Assembly: GCA_027000105.1 (NCBI GenBank)
Contig: JALTOP010000102.1
Span: forward strand, 1-7,002
Length of the DNA stretch: 7,002 nucleotides
Reading direction: 5' to 3'
Source of the DNA: Planctomycetaceae bacterium
GTDB lineage: Bacteria > Planctomycetota > Planctomycetia > Planctomycetales > Planctomycetaceae
This document shows, one piece after another, positions 1 through 6,464 of the stretch (positions within the stretch are counted from its first letter, which is position 1; each line of letters opens with the position of its first letter). Below the pieces are notes generated by a model. It was not told the DNA's origin, searched no databases, and saw nothing but the letters and a program-made list of their open reading frames with translations. The translations under genes and the position numbers were made by a program.

Positions 1-2667
1 GTCATACCCGACACCTTCCAGCTTGTGACAGGCCGCACAATGTTTTTTGAAAACAACCGCTCCCTGCCCGGGGTTGCCTTTCAGTTGAAGGACGGATTGA
101 TATTTCTGAATTACCTGTTGGCGATTGCCACTATTGGCGTCGCTGAGCAAAGCCTTGATCCTGGCCCGGATTTTTTTATCGCGATAAACCAGTAGTGACT
201 GTCGAGTGCTCGCATCAATATCGGCCCGGGCGAGATCACCATTTTCGATGGCATCGAGCAGATCGGAAAGCCAGGCGCTTCTTGTGGAAAGAACTCCCAG
301 CACTTCGGCTCGTGTTGCGGGGCCATAACTTCGCCAATTGGTCAACAAAACCTGGCTGATCGCAGGATCCGTCAATGTTCCCAAGTGCCTGACAACCGCT
401 TTTTGAATCGCCGGTGAAACTTGTGGCGTCAACAGTTGTCCGAGTATCTGAATATCCGCCGTCCGCTGGGCCGGGTTTCGAGCCAGCAGGCGAACTGCGG
501 CGATGCGCAACGCTTCTGTCGCCTGTCGGTCGAGAACAAGCTGGCGGGCATTTTCAATCAGGGTCGAAACCTGTTGGACGAGTTTCTTCCCGCGTTTCCC
601 CTCCTGGCTGGCAAGCGATTCAAGGGTGGTTTTTCGTTTCTGCAGTGCATCGAGCAGGCCGGCGACTGTTTCGTATTGCCAGGGCAGGTCGTCGGGGTTG
701 TCCAGTTCCAGTATCGTTGCCAATCCATCGAAAGTTGCCTGCCGATTTTCGAAGGCGACCGAAAGGGCGAGCAGTTGACCGACCAATCGTCCAGCCTCGG
801 CGTTTTGCCGCTGTTGCAACGCGACCTTCAGGATTTCACCCAGGTTCCGGCTGTTAATGGAACTTGTCAGAGCAGCGGAAATGTAGAAATCATTCGCATT
901 GTGGATCGCCAGATAGGCCAGGGCTCGGGCACTTTCTGTACCGGGCCATTCGCCCAGTGTGCAGGCAAGCTGCAACCGGACTTTCGCATCGGGATCGTTT
1001 ACCATTTTCACAGCCGCAGCGATTATCCGCGGTTCCCGTTTGCCCAACGGTTCGGCAACGCGAATCGCCTGACGTCGCACACCGGGGGATTGATCCCGCA
1101 GCAACTGAGTGACGACCTTCACCGAAGCCGCATTCAATCCCTCGAGAGTGCAAAGAGCATGCAGGCGAGCGAGCGGATTCGGAGAGTTGAACGCCAGTTG
1201 TTCGAGCGGTTCAACAGCCGATCTGTCTGCTTTTTCCACCAATAACTGCTGAACGATGTCGCGCTGTTGACCGTTCGGGCTATCCAAAGCGGCGACCAGT
1301 TCGGGTATCGACAGATTGATGAAGCGGGGAATCGGGCGGGGGCGTTTTCCTTTGGGATAGACGCGATAAATGCGTCCTTTGTTTTCGCCGTGCCGATAAA
1401 ACGGTTTCAGTTCCTCGCGTCCTTCCGGAGTCAACCATTGCGGGTGTTCGATCATGTACCGATACATATCGACAATCCACAGAGCGCCATCGGGGCCGGT
1501 GGTGACAAACACCGGGCGGCACCAGCGATCCTTCGAAGCGAAAAAGTCCCGTTCCGACTCTCTCGGATCCCGATGCGATTTGAAACTGACGCCCTCCTCT
1601 TCGATGATGTTGTGCTGCACAAGATTGTGAAACGGTTCACAGGTAAAAGCATGTTCGGCACGGTTACGAGGAAAGAGCAGTTCGTCGCGGTAGATCATGG
1701 CGGAACAGGCTGAAGTAAACCGCCCGGACTGCTCGAAACTGTGAAATCGTTTTTGGGGAGTTTTCGCCGGATAAACCTTCGGATTGCGCGGGCCAACGAC
1801 CTGCACGCGCGGATCGGGTGAGGCGATGTGCGGATTTCGGCGCATGTAATCATCATTGAGTACGTAATGCCAAAGCGGAAAGCTGTTCTGTTCTCCGAAC
1901 CAGTTTCCCCAATCATCCCGATTGCGACCGAACTGCGAAGGCCCGGATTGCGGATCGATTTCTCCCGTATCCGGTCTGAAGCGGAAATCACGACTGCCCA
2001 GATCGATTTTTTTTCCTGCTTTGACCGCCTTGATGCTGCGGTCTGCTCCGTATCCGCCGTGATGGGCCCCGCTGGCACAATAGACCCAGTTATCCAAACC
2101 GCGTTGCAACCCGTTGACGCGCAGTTGTTGATTCCCTTCCTGAAAACCGGTAAAGAGGACTTCCCGTCGATCCGCCTTGCCATCGCCATTGGTATCTTCG
2201 GCGAAGAAAATATCAGGAGCAGCCGTCACCAATAACCCGCTGCCCCAGGGAAGCAAGCCGTTCGGAAAGGGAACCTTGTCGAGAAAAAGGGTGGCGGAAT
2301 CGTATTTCCCGTCGCCATCGGTATCTTCCAGAAATTTGATCTGTCCGCCCGGCTTGCCTTTGCCGTCCATCCCCATCGGATAATCGATCATTTCCGCGAC
2401 CCATAATTTCCCATCCGCTCCCCAGGCGATCGCAACCGGATCGACCACCAATGGCTCGGCTGCGACCAGCTCAATTTCAAAACCGTCTGGCACATACGAA
2501 ACGGCCAGGGTTTCCTCAGGGGACATCGGGGGAGAATCCGGTTCAGGAACTTTACCGTTCCCCGTTTTATCGGCAGCGCGAGTTCCCGGAACAGACAAGG
2601 CGAACGCGAGCAAAAGAGCAGAAAACCAAAAGAGATTCTTTGAACAAACAGGACGGTACATATTCAT
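1..2667 (-). CDS. PVC-type membrane-bound dehydrogenase / HEAT-repeat / cytochrome c protein, partial (C-terminus beyond window)
   Basis: One uninterrupted minus-strand frame of 889 codons is open at the left edge. Residues 1-32 form a signal peptide: a basic start, the hydrophobic run FWFSALLLAFAL, and an AxA-like cleavage region near GTRA-AD. Residues about 57-445 match the Pirellula/Verrucomicrobium-type dehydrogenase-like beta-propeller domain (VPDGFEIEL at 59-67, GKLWVAEM at 86-93, ALWIVDMYRYMIEHP near 390-405). Two calcium-loop-like motifs lie inside it, DTDGDGKYD (115-123) and DTNGDGKAD (158-166). Residues about 450-840 are alpha-helical and read as HEAT-like repeats. The window cuts the protein just after a C877-A-A-C880-H881 heme c motif, so the rest of the cytochrome domain and its distal ligand are not visible. 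Family knowledge: exported redox proteins, often next to DUF1080 genes; substrate unknown, carbohydrate oxidation is an inference. A second ATG at 2661 is better spaced (6 bases) from a GAGAG ribosome-site-like run, so the true start may be two codons later. Confidence 0.93.
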   Translation of the reverse strand, partial: MNMYRPVCSKNLFWFSALLLAFALSVPGTRAADKTGNGKVPEPDSPPMSPEETLAVSYVPDGFEIELVAAEPLVVDPVAIAWGADGKLWVAEMIDYPMGMDGKGKPGGQIKFLEDTDGDGKYDSATLFLDKVPFPNGLLPWGSGLLVTAAPDIFFAEDTNGDGKADRREVLFTGFQEGNQQLRVNGLQRGLDNWVYCASGAHHGGYGADRSIKAVKAGKKIDLGSRDFRFRPDTGEIDPQSGPSQFGRNRDDWGNWFGEQNSFPLWHYVLNDDYMRRNPHIASPDPRVQVVGPRNPKVYPAKTPQKRFHSFEQSGRFTSACSAMIYRDELLFPRNRAEHAFTCEPFHNLVQHNIIEEEGVSFKSHRDPRESERDFFASKDRWCRPVFVTTGPDGALWIVDMYRYMIEHPQWLTPEGREELKPFYRHGENKGRIYRVYPKGKRPRPIPRFINLSIPELVAALDSPNGQQRDIVQQLLVEKADRSAVEPLEQLAFNSPNPLARLHALCTLEGLNAASVKVVTQLLRDQSPGVRRQAIRVAEPLGKREPRIIAAAVKMVNDPDAKVRLQLACTLGEWPGTESARALAYLAIHNANDFYISAALTSSINSRNLGEILKVALQQRQNAEAGRLVGQLLALSVAFENRQATFDGLATILELDNPDDLPWQYETVAGLLDALQKRKTTLESLASQEGKRGKKLVQQVSTLIENARQLVLDRQATEALRIAAVRLLARNPAQRTADIQILGQLLTPQVSPAIQKAVVRHLGTLTDPAISQVLLTNWRSYGPATRAEVLGVLSTRSAWLSDLLDAIENGDLARADIDASTRQSLLVYRDKKIRARIKALLSDANSGNRQQVIQKYQSVLQLKGNPGQGAVVFKKHCAACHKLEGVGYD

Positions 2668-2848
2668 CTCTCATCTTGAGTATCATGGCTTGAGTAGACA
2701 GCCGACGGTCTGCACTCTCAGCGGTTTCAGGCAGCAGTGAAAGTTCGAGACACAGAATTGCTTCATTGCTTCTTTCAGTTGCCAACCCTGTCGATCTACG
2801 ATACCCGAAGCAGTCTCGGGAATTAAAGTCAAACTGACATTTTCAACG
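2668..2848 (-). other. gap between DUF1080 gene and cytochrome gene
   Basis: This 181-base spacer separates two codirectional genes. I see no convincing gene in it. On the minus strand it contains a TTGACT hexamer but no matching -10 box at normal spacing, so I do not call a promoter. A small inverted repeat (CCCGA at 2804-2808 with TCGGG at 2816-2820, 7-base loop) is not followed by a T-run on either strand and is not a convincing terminator. The pair could be one transcript with a long spacer, or two units. Confidence 0.5.
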
Positions 2849-3706
2849 TTATTCAGTCGAGAATCCTTTTTTGGAAACAGGGGCCAATTGAATCTTGCGA
2901 TAGAAGATTTCCGACGCCTCGCACTGGAAGCAGATGGTTCCTTTTTCAAGCGGTACCCAGGTTTTAACGCCGTTGACGAGCATCGGTTTTTTCATGTCGA
3001 ACAGTTCCATCACCAGAAAACCGTTGACCCAATAGCGGGCCTGATCGCCTCGCACTTCAACTTCAACAAGATTCCAGCCTTCGAGTCGATCAAGCTGTTG
3101 GGATCGTCGTATTCTCCCAATTTGCGTACCGATGGAAGGGCCGGTTGTTACTTCCGGAATACTCTTCGCGATTCCTCCCTTGGCTTCGGGAAGATAGATC
3201 GAAGGTGCTGATGGCGAGACGAAACTGCGGGCCTGACTAGCCACCAAATAGGTGTCGCCGGTGTCACCCTCCTGCACCTGACACTCGACGGATTGCGGGA
3301 ACCCGCCCGCCACCCATTTGCTGCGATCCAATCCGAAACAGTGAAAAAGAAGCCCGGCATCCCGTTTGCTCTTTTTGCGCGGGACGAATTTTTTCGTTCC
3401 CCATTTATATTCGAATCGCAAACGGTAATGGGAGTACTCTTTTTTCGTCATGATTACACCATAGGAAACTCGCGTGTCCGGATCGGTCTGGCGATAGGTG
3501 TGAATCATGCCATCGTGAACAGTAAAGTATTGATGCCTGTCCTCGTTATCGGGCTGACCTGTGATAAACAGATCCCAACCGTCCAGATTCTCGCCATTAA
3601 ACAGCGGTTGCCATTGCAGCGGTTCAGCTTCTTCCGCCAAACAGACAGCACCGAACAGAATCAGAAAAAGAAAAGTTGTCCCTGATTTCATCAAGCACGT
3701 TTTCAT
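2849..3706 (-). CDS. Secreted DUF1080 / 3-keto-disaccharide hydrolase-like protein
   Basis: The protein has 285 residues. Residues 1-24 are a signal peptide (MKTCLMKSG, then TFLFLILFGAVCLA, cleavage likely before EEAEP); C22 lacks a good lipobox, so signal peptidase I export is more likely than a lipoprotein. The rest is one DUF1080 concanavalin-like beta-sandwich: LFNGENLDGWD (35-45), FTVHDGMIHT (61-70), YRLRFEYKWG (94-103), RDAGLLFHC (115-123), FPQSVECQVQEGDTGD (136-151), then YWVNG and a closing strand with CEASEIFYRKIQL. Family members bind or cleave modified glycans; 3-keto-glycoside hydrolysis is known for some, and the substrate here is unknown. The start at 3706 is chosen because AGGGGG lies 6 bases upstream and it opens the signal peptide. 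The frame stays open to an ATG at 3808, but that extension is Cys/Trp-rich, has no ribosome site and lies in the G-rich leader. An internal ATG at 3691 is a tandem copy of the start context. Confidence 0.93.
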   Translation of the reverse strand: MKTCLMKSGTTFLFLILFGAVCLAEEAEPLQWQPLFNGENLDGWDLFITGQPDNEDRHQYFTVHDGMIHTYRQTDPDTRVSYGVIMTKKEYSHYRLRFEYKWGTKKFVPRKKSKRDAGLLFHCFGLDRSKWVAGGFPQSVECQVQEGDTGDTYLVASQARSFVSPSAPSIYLPEAKGGIAKSIPEVTTGPSIGTQIGRIRRSQQLDRLEGWNLVEVEVRGDQARYWVNGFLVMELFDMKKPMLVNGVKTWVPLEKGTICFQCEASEIFYRKIQLAPVSKKGFSTE

Positions 3707-3713
3707 CAAGCAC
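3684..3713 (-). repeat. 15-base tandem duplication spanning the DUF1080 start codon
   Basis: Two adjacent 15-base units (3699-3713 and 3684-3698, minus strand) read GTGCTTGATGAAAAC and GTGCTTGATGAAATC, 14 of 15 identical. Each unit contains an ATG in the same frame, so the duplication adds five codons and a second possible start (3691). Only the outer ATG has a good ribosome site. Confidence 0.85.
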
Positions 3714-3718
3714 CCCCT
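3713..3718 (-). promoter_or_regulatory. Ribosome binding site of the DUF1080 gene
   Basis: On the minus strand AGGGGG lies 6 bases before the ATG at 3706. This decides the start in favour of 3706 over 3691 (no such site) and over 3808. Confidence 0.65.
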
Positions 3719-3749
3719 GCAACATACGATATGAACACACACAAGCGAA

Positions 3750-3786
3750 CCCCCGGCGAACTTCCCCCAAAACCCGCCTAATACCC
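3750..3786 (-). other. G-rich leader segment, possible G-quadruplex
   Basis: The minus strand (the presumed mRNA) carries four G-runs: GGG (3786-3784), GGG (3775-3773), GGGGG (3768-3764) and GGGGG (3754-3750). The gaps between them are 8, 4 and 9 bases. This fits a relaxed but not the strict four-tract rule. It sits between the predicted promoter and the start codon, so it could affect translation. Folding is an inference. Confidence 0.4.
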
Positions 3787-3830
3787 AGCACCACACGCAC
3801 CATGACATCCGCTAAATCCGACTACCCTAA

Positions 3831-3860
3831 AAGATAACGAGTACACCATCAATATGTCAA
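3831..3860 (-). promoter_or_regulatory. Sigma70-like promoter for the DUF1080 gene
   Basis: On the minus strand a perfect -35 hexamer TTGACA (3860-3855) is followed after 18 bases by TATCTT (3836-3831; 4 of 6 to TATAAT). The region upstream is very AT-rich (about 3850-3892), like an UP element. Transcription would start near 3824, giving a leader of about 118 bases before the ATG at 3706. No experimental support is available. Confidence 0.55.
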
Positions 3861-3929
3861 TAGTTTACATATAAATAATAGTTGTGTAGTTCATTGGCCG
3901 GTCGGTTTGGGGATTCCGTTACTTTTAAC

Positions 3930-3968
3930 TGGTTCTTTTCAGTGGTTCTTTTCAGTGGTTCTTTTCAC
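3930..3968. repeat. 13-base tandem repeat, three copies
   Basis: Units at 3930-3942, 3943-3955 and 3956-3968 read TGGTTCTTTTCAG, the same again, and TGGTTCTTTTCAC. A weaker match (about 8 of 13) just upstream at 3917-3929 may be a decayed fourth copy. Confidence 0.9.
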
Positions 3969-4009
3969 TGGACGGCTTGCGTGAAGCGGTTTGTGTCGTC
4001 ACGAGTTGC

Positions 4010-4039
4010 CTTGTTGTTTTTGATCTTGTTGTTTTTGAT
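4010..4039. repeat. 15-base tandem repeat, two exact copies
   Basis: CTTGTTGTTTTTGAT occurs at 4010-4024 and again at 4025-4039 without any mismatch. It lies 42 bases from the 13-base repeat, in the same gene-free region. Confidence 0.9.
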
Positions 4040-4164
4040 GAAGATCAACTGAAGGCTGGCACTGACGACAGGACTGGCACGCTGGAGACCGACACACCGA
4101 ACACTGAGACGTCGGGCAGGTGGCTTCTGATCAAGAAAGCGAAAAGCAAGAGCATGCCAGGGAT

Positions 4165-5196
4165 TTATGAACCGAGGTAGCGGGCATACAGCGTTTTTGC
4201 TTCGGCCATATCTTCAGTCCCTTTGATGATGGCTCGTCCATCCTGGAAAAGATGGATTTCGATTTCCGGTTTCCCGCTCGGTTTGAACCAGAACAGAAAC
4301 GGATTGCAACTGATCTCTCCCGATGATTGCAGCGACTGCGCGAGATGTTCGAAATCGATCTGTTTCTTTTCAGGAGGCGTTATCTGCACCGCATTCCGCC
4401 CGCACAGAACAGTCGTTTGCGAGCCCTGTTTTCCCTGCAGCCAAATCCGTTCACCTTTGCCGCAGGCGTTGCAGCCATTCTGCTGGGAGAGGGAGGTCAG
4501 ATCGACCTGTTGAAAACTGCCGTCCCAAAGATCGACAATCGTCATCCGTCGATCCGGCTGATCCGGGTCACGGATCAACTGCAGCGCCCGAATCACCTGC
4601 AGTGACGCAATGATATTCACCGCCGGGCCAAGAACCCCGGCTGTGTCGCATGTCTCGGTTTGTGGCGGGACGGAATCGATCAGACATCGCAGACACCCGG
4701 TTTTTCCTGGCGCGAATGTCATCACCTGCCCGCTGGCTCCCAGAACGCCGCCACTGATCCACGGGATGCCCGTTTCGAGCGACGCATCGTTGATCAGAAA
4801 TCGCGTTTCGAAATTGTCGGTTCCATCCAGAATGAGATCGACATCTTCACACAGCCCGAGAATATTCTCGTGGTTCACATCCGCCACGTGTGGCTCGATT
4901 TCCACTTCCGCATTGATCGCCTTCAACTTTCTCGCCGCTACAACCGCTTTCGGTTCGTGATTCGCGACATCGTCTTCATTAAAGAGAACCTGACGTTGCA
5001 AATTGGAAAGATCAACGAAATCCCGATCTGCAATTCGCAGTTTTCCGATTCCCGCCCGTGTCAGCGAATCGGCGATGACGGTTCCCAACGCACCGCATCC
5101 CACGAGCAAGGCACTGCTGTGACGCAATCGAATCTGTCCCTGCTCGCCAAATTCCCGGAAGAGCATCTGTTTGCGATATCGCTCAAGATTCATCAT
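4165..5196 (-). CDS. ThiF/MoeB/HesA-family E1-like adenylyltransferase
   Basis: The protein has 343 residues and a normal length for the long bacterial ThiF/MoeB type. It is expected to activate, in the cytoplasm, the C-terminal Gly-Gly of a ubiquitin-like sulfur carrier (ThiS- or MoaD-like) with ATP, for thiamine or molybdopterin synthesis. Visible features: the nucleotide loop GCGALG (33-38); D57-x-D59; NLQRQ (65-69) with the finger-type Arg R68; K83; the TDN motif (126-128) after D124; zinc pairs C168-L-R-C171 and C242-N-A-C245; and C183 in CDTAGVLGP, at the position of the ThiF sulfur-transfer cysteine. After residue 250 comes the family's extra C-terminal domain, from LCGRNAVQI to IIKGTEDMAEAKTLYARYLGS. 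The start could be ATG 5196, ATG 5193 or TTG 5199; I chose 5196, with a weak GAG/AGGATCGAG site 9 or more bases upstream. No thi or moa genes are adjacent, so ThiF versus MoeB cannot be decided. Confidence 0.95.
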   Translation of the reverse strand: MMNLERYRKQMLFREFGEQGQIRLRHSSALLVGCGALGTVIADSLTRAGIGKLRIADRDFVDLSNLQRQVLFNEDDVANHEPKAVVAARKLKAINAEVEIEPHVADVNHENILGLCEDVDLILDGTDNFETRFLINDASLETGIPWISGGVLGASGQVMTFAPGKTGCLRCLIDSVPPQTETCDTAGVLGPAVNIIASLQVIRALQLIRDPDQPDRRMTIVDLWDGSFQQVDLTSLSQQNGCNACGKGERIWLQGKQGSQTTVLCGRNAVQITPPEKKQIDFEHLAQSLQSSGEISCNPFLFWFKPSGKPEIEIHLFQDGRAIIKGTEDMAEAKTLYARYLGS

Positions 5197-5331
5197 CAAA
5201 AATTACTCGATCCTAAAAGCCGCACGCACTGGTCGCCGGTAAAACAGAGCCGAATTATCAAACAATCAAAGCGTCCCGAAAAACGCGATCCAATCTGGTT
5301 CCCCACCCGTAGTAGTGCGATCATATTGCCT

Positions 5332-5354
5332 TGTCGCAAACAACTCCAGCGACA
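5332..5354. promoter_or_regulatory. Possible operator dyad
   Basis: The inverted repeat TGTCGC (5332-5337) and GCGACA (5349-5354) has an 11-base centre. A second, overlapping dyad pairs TGCGA (5317-5321) with TCGCA (5334-5338). They lie about 40-80 bases upstream of the HTH gene start. Autoregulation by that HTH protein is only an inference, and arms this short can arise by chance. Confidence 0.25.
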
Positions 5355-5385
5355 GACGACTCGCGCAACAATTTCGCATAGAGTA

Positions 5386-5389
5386 GAGG
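5386..5389 (+). promoter_or_regulatory. Ribosome binding site of the HTH gene
   Basis: GAGG, within AGAGGGAG, lies 6 bases before the ATG at 5396. It supports that start over the in-frame ATG at 5420. Confidence 0.65.
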
Positions 5390-5395
5390 GAGATC

Positions 5396-5710
5396 ATGAC
5401 AGTCATTCGTGAAGACAACATGAAAGTTCTGCTACCCCGCCTCGAAGGAGAGGATTTCTGGGAGATGATCCACGAGCATTATGCACACGAAAAACAACTC
5501 AACTGGAAAAAGCTGGCGATTCTGGCTCTTCGAGAAAACGCCGGCTGGCCTCTGGAAAAAATCGGCCTCGTTTTCGGGCATCACAAAGGACACGTCGCCC
5601 GACTGCTTTCCAAAGTCAAACAGGAAATTCGCGAGAGGTTCGAACAATCGCCCGAGTGGCTCTGCATGCCGGAACAGGACGATCCCCCTGACCGGAATCA
5701 AACACGATAA
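5396..5710 (+). CDS. Small helix-turn-helix protein, sigma region 4-like
   Basis: The protein has 104 residues and no signal peptide or membrane segment. Residues about 40-82 look like a DNA-binding helix-turn-helix: a first helix LAILALREN (40-48), then PLEKIGLVFG (52-61), a turn HHKG (62-65) and a recognition helix HVARLLSKVKQEIRERF (66-82). The pattern resembles sigma-70 region 4 and related phage regulators, but no region 2 is present, so it is not a complete sigma factor. The N-terminus (LEGEDFWEMIHEHY) is acidic and aromatic; the C-terminus is hydrophilic and probably disordered. It diverges from the ThiF-like gene and precedes the ParB-domain gene by 92 bases, so it may regulate that set. 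The start is supported by the GAGG site. I do not recognise an exact family. Confidence 0.8.
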   Translation: MTVIREDNMKVLLPRLEGEDFWEMIHEHYAHEKQLNWKKLAILALRENAGWPLEKIGLVFGHHKGHVARLLSKVKQEIRERFEQSPEWLCMPEQDDPPDRNQTR

Positions 5711-5726
5711 ATCATACAGAGACAGC

Positions 5727-5761
5727 TTTTCAAAGGTGCGTCGCGACGCACCCTACGGTTG
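5727..5761. repeat. Dispersed hairpin repeat, copy 1
   Basis: This 35-base element contains a perfect 18-base palindrome, GGTGCGTCGCGACGCACC (5735-5752), that can fold into a 7-pair stem with a CGCG loop. A related copy (29 of 35 identical) lies at 6465-6499. It begins 16 bases after the HTH gene stop. A strong transcript hairpin here could attenuate read-through into the ParB-domain gene, but no T-run follows. Confidence 0.8.
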
Positions 5762-5802
5762 TTCCTGATGCCCAACCCTTAACGTCCACAAAGGTATTTC
5801 CC

Positions 5803-6366
5803 ATGCGAATCGAAACGCTCCCGATCAACAAATTGAAGCCGGCTCCTTATAACCCACGGATTGAATTGAAGCCGGGGATGCCGGAATACGAACGGCTCAA
5901 GCGATCCCTCACTGAATTTGACTTGGTGCAACCACTGGTCTGGAATGAAAAAACCGGGCACATTGTGGGCGGGCACCAACGTTTTGCCATCCTGAAACAG
6001 GAGGGAATTGAAGAGATTCCGGCGGTTGTCGTCTCGATTTCGCTCGAACGGGAGAAAGCTCTCAATATCGCCCTGAACAACGAGCAGGTAGCCGGCAAGT
6101 GGGAAATGGAAAAACTGCAGGATCTCCTGCGTGACCTGATCGAACTGCCAGAAATCGACGAAACACTCACCGGCTTCGATTCCAAAGACCTGGCCGACCT
6201 GTTAATGACCCCCGATCTCGATTTTCTTGCAGACGATGACGCGGACGAGCAGGATGAAATGGTCACCGTCACCCTGAAAATCGACCCTGAGCAATGGGAA
6301 GATGTCAAACCGCACCTCGATCAGTTCCTGCAACAATGCGACATCGAAGCACATATCCGGGAGTAA
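5803..6366 (+). CDS. ParB-like nuclease-domain protein (stand-alone, phage/accessory type)
   Basis: The protein has 187 residues. The N-terminal ParB/Srx-type domain (about 1-93) shows LPINKLKPAPYNPR (6-19), the YERLKRSLTEFDLVQPLVW segment (29-47), and the hallmark GGHQR (56-60) followed by FAIL. It then has IPAVVVSISLEREKALNIAL and NNEQVAGKW, typical of ParB domains found in phages and fused to DNA methylases. Residues 99-135 are helical (LQDLLRDLIELPEI, DLADLLM), followed by an acidic linker LDFLADDDADEQDE (139-152) and a short C-terminal domain beginning VTVTLKIDPEQW. It lacks the helix-turn-helix and dimerisation domains of chromosomal ParB, so a role in plasmid or chromosome partition by the classical route is unlikely. 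The family is thought to bind nucleotide or act in DNA modification or packaging; the function here is not known. AAGG at 5791-5794 supports the start. Confidence 0.92.
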   Translation: MRIETLPINKLKPAPYNPRIELKPGMPEYERLKRSLTEFDLVQPLVWNEKTGHIVGGHQRFAILKQEGIEEIPAVVVSISLEREKALNIALNNEQVAGKWEMEKLQDLLRDLIELPEIDETLTGFDSKDLADLLMTPDLDFLADDDADEQDEMVTVTLKIDPEQWEDVKPHLDQFLQQCDIEAHIRE

Positions 6367-6369
6367 AAC

Positions 6370-6396
6370 AATATATAGCGACTATAGCGATATATT
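6370..6396. repeat. 9-base tandem repeat within an AT-rich dyad
   Basis: TATAGCGAC (6374-6382) is followed by TATAGCGAT (6383-6391). The pair is enclosed by AATATA (6370-6375) and TATATT (6391-6396), an inverted repeat. It starts 3 bases after the ParB-domain gene stop. No T-run follows, so it is not a standard terminator. Confidence 0.6.
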
Positions 6397-6412
6397 CATA
6401 CAAGGGGATCAT

Positions 6413-6425
6413 GCAGAGACGCAAA
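6413..6425 (+). repeat. Short form of the GCAGAGAC...GCAAA repeat
   Basis: GCAGAGACGCAAA at 6413-6425 equals the sequence at 6660-6680 with 8 internal bases missing. The two copies lie toward the two ends of the repeat-rich gap. Confidence 0.65.
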
Positions 6426-6435
6426 AAATAGTAGA

Positions 6436-6450
6436 GTGTGCTGTGCACAC
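6436..6450. repeat. Hairpin repeat GTGTGC/GCACAC
   Basis: GTGTGC (6436-6441) and GCACAC (6445-6450) form a 6-pair stem with a TGT loop. It lies 14 bases before the second 35-base element. Confidence 0.5.
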
Positions 6451-6464
6451 CAAATGCTGGATGT

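Larger units (their letters stand above)
3861..4164. other. Gene-free region with short tandem repeats
   Basis: I see no convincing gene in these 304 bases between the 3' end of the ThiF-like gene and the DUF1080 promoter. It holds a three-copy 13-base repeat and a two-copy 15-base repeat. Short open frames exist on both strands (plus 3977-4180, minus 4155-4045), but they lack ribosome sites and recognisable domains. No hairpin with a T-run follows the ThiF-like stop. The T-rich, repeat-laden composition differs from the neighbouring genes. Confidence 0.6.
5197..5395. other. Divergent intergenic region
   Basis: These 199 bases separate the minus-strand ThiF-like gene from the plus-strand HTH gene and should hold both promoters. 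On the minus strand GATAAT (5259-5254) is a plausible -10 box, but the matching -35 is poor. I cannot identify a plus-strand promoter. Overlapping dyads lie at 5317-5354. Confidence 0.4.

Noticed and set aside
421..1245. Long plus-strand open frame of 274 codons
   Set aside because: It lies wholly opposite the HEAT-repeat region of the cytochrome gene, shows no domain, and is explained by the antisense of that coding sequence.
2683..2949. Minus-strand open frame between the DUF1080 and cytochrome genes
   Set aside because: It overlaps the DUF1080 3' end in another frame, has no ribosome site and no recognisable domain.
3707..3808. N-terminal extension of the DUF1080 protein to an ATG at 3808
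   Set aside because: The extra residues are Cys/Trp-rich, there is no good ribosome site, and the signal peptide with AGGGGG spacing fits a start at 3706.
3930..4039. CRISPR array
   Set aside because: The units are 13 and 15 bases, directly adjacent without spacers, and there are no cas genes.
4045..4155. Minus-strand open frame of 36 residues downstream of the ThiF-like gene
   Set aside because: It is low in complexity (many V and S), very short, and has no clear ribosome site; more likely part of non-coding repeat DNA.
3977..4180. Plus-strand open frame of 67 codons
   Set aside because: It spans the tandem repeats, has no ribosome site or known domain, and overlaps the 3' end of the ThiF-like gene on the other strand.
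4660..5412. Plus-strand open frame of 250 codons opposite the ThiF-like gene
   Set aside because: The minus strand encodes a protein with all expected ThiF/MoeB motifs, and this frame has no recognisable domain.
5727..5761. Intrinsic terminator after the HTH gene
   Set aside because: The hairpin is strong, but no T-run follows and a related copy occurs elsewhere, so a dispersed repeat is the better call.
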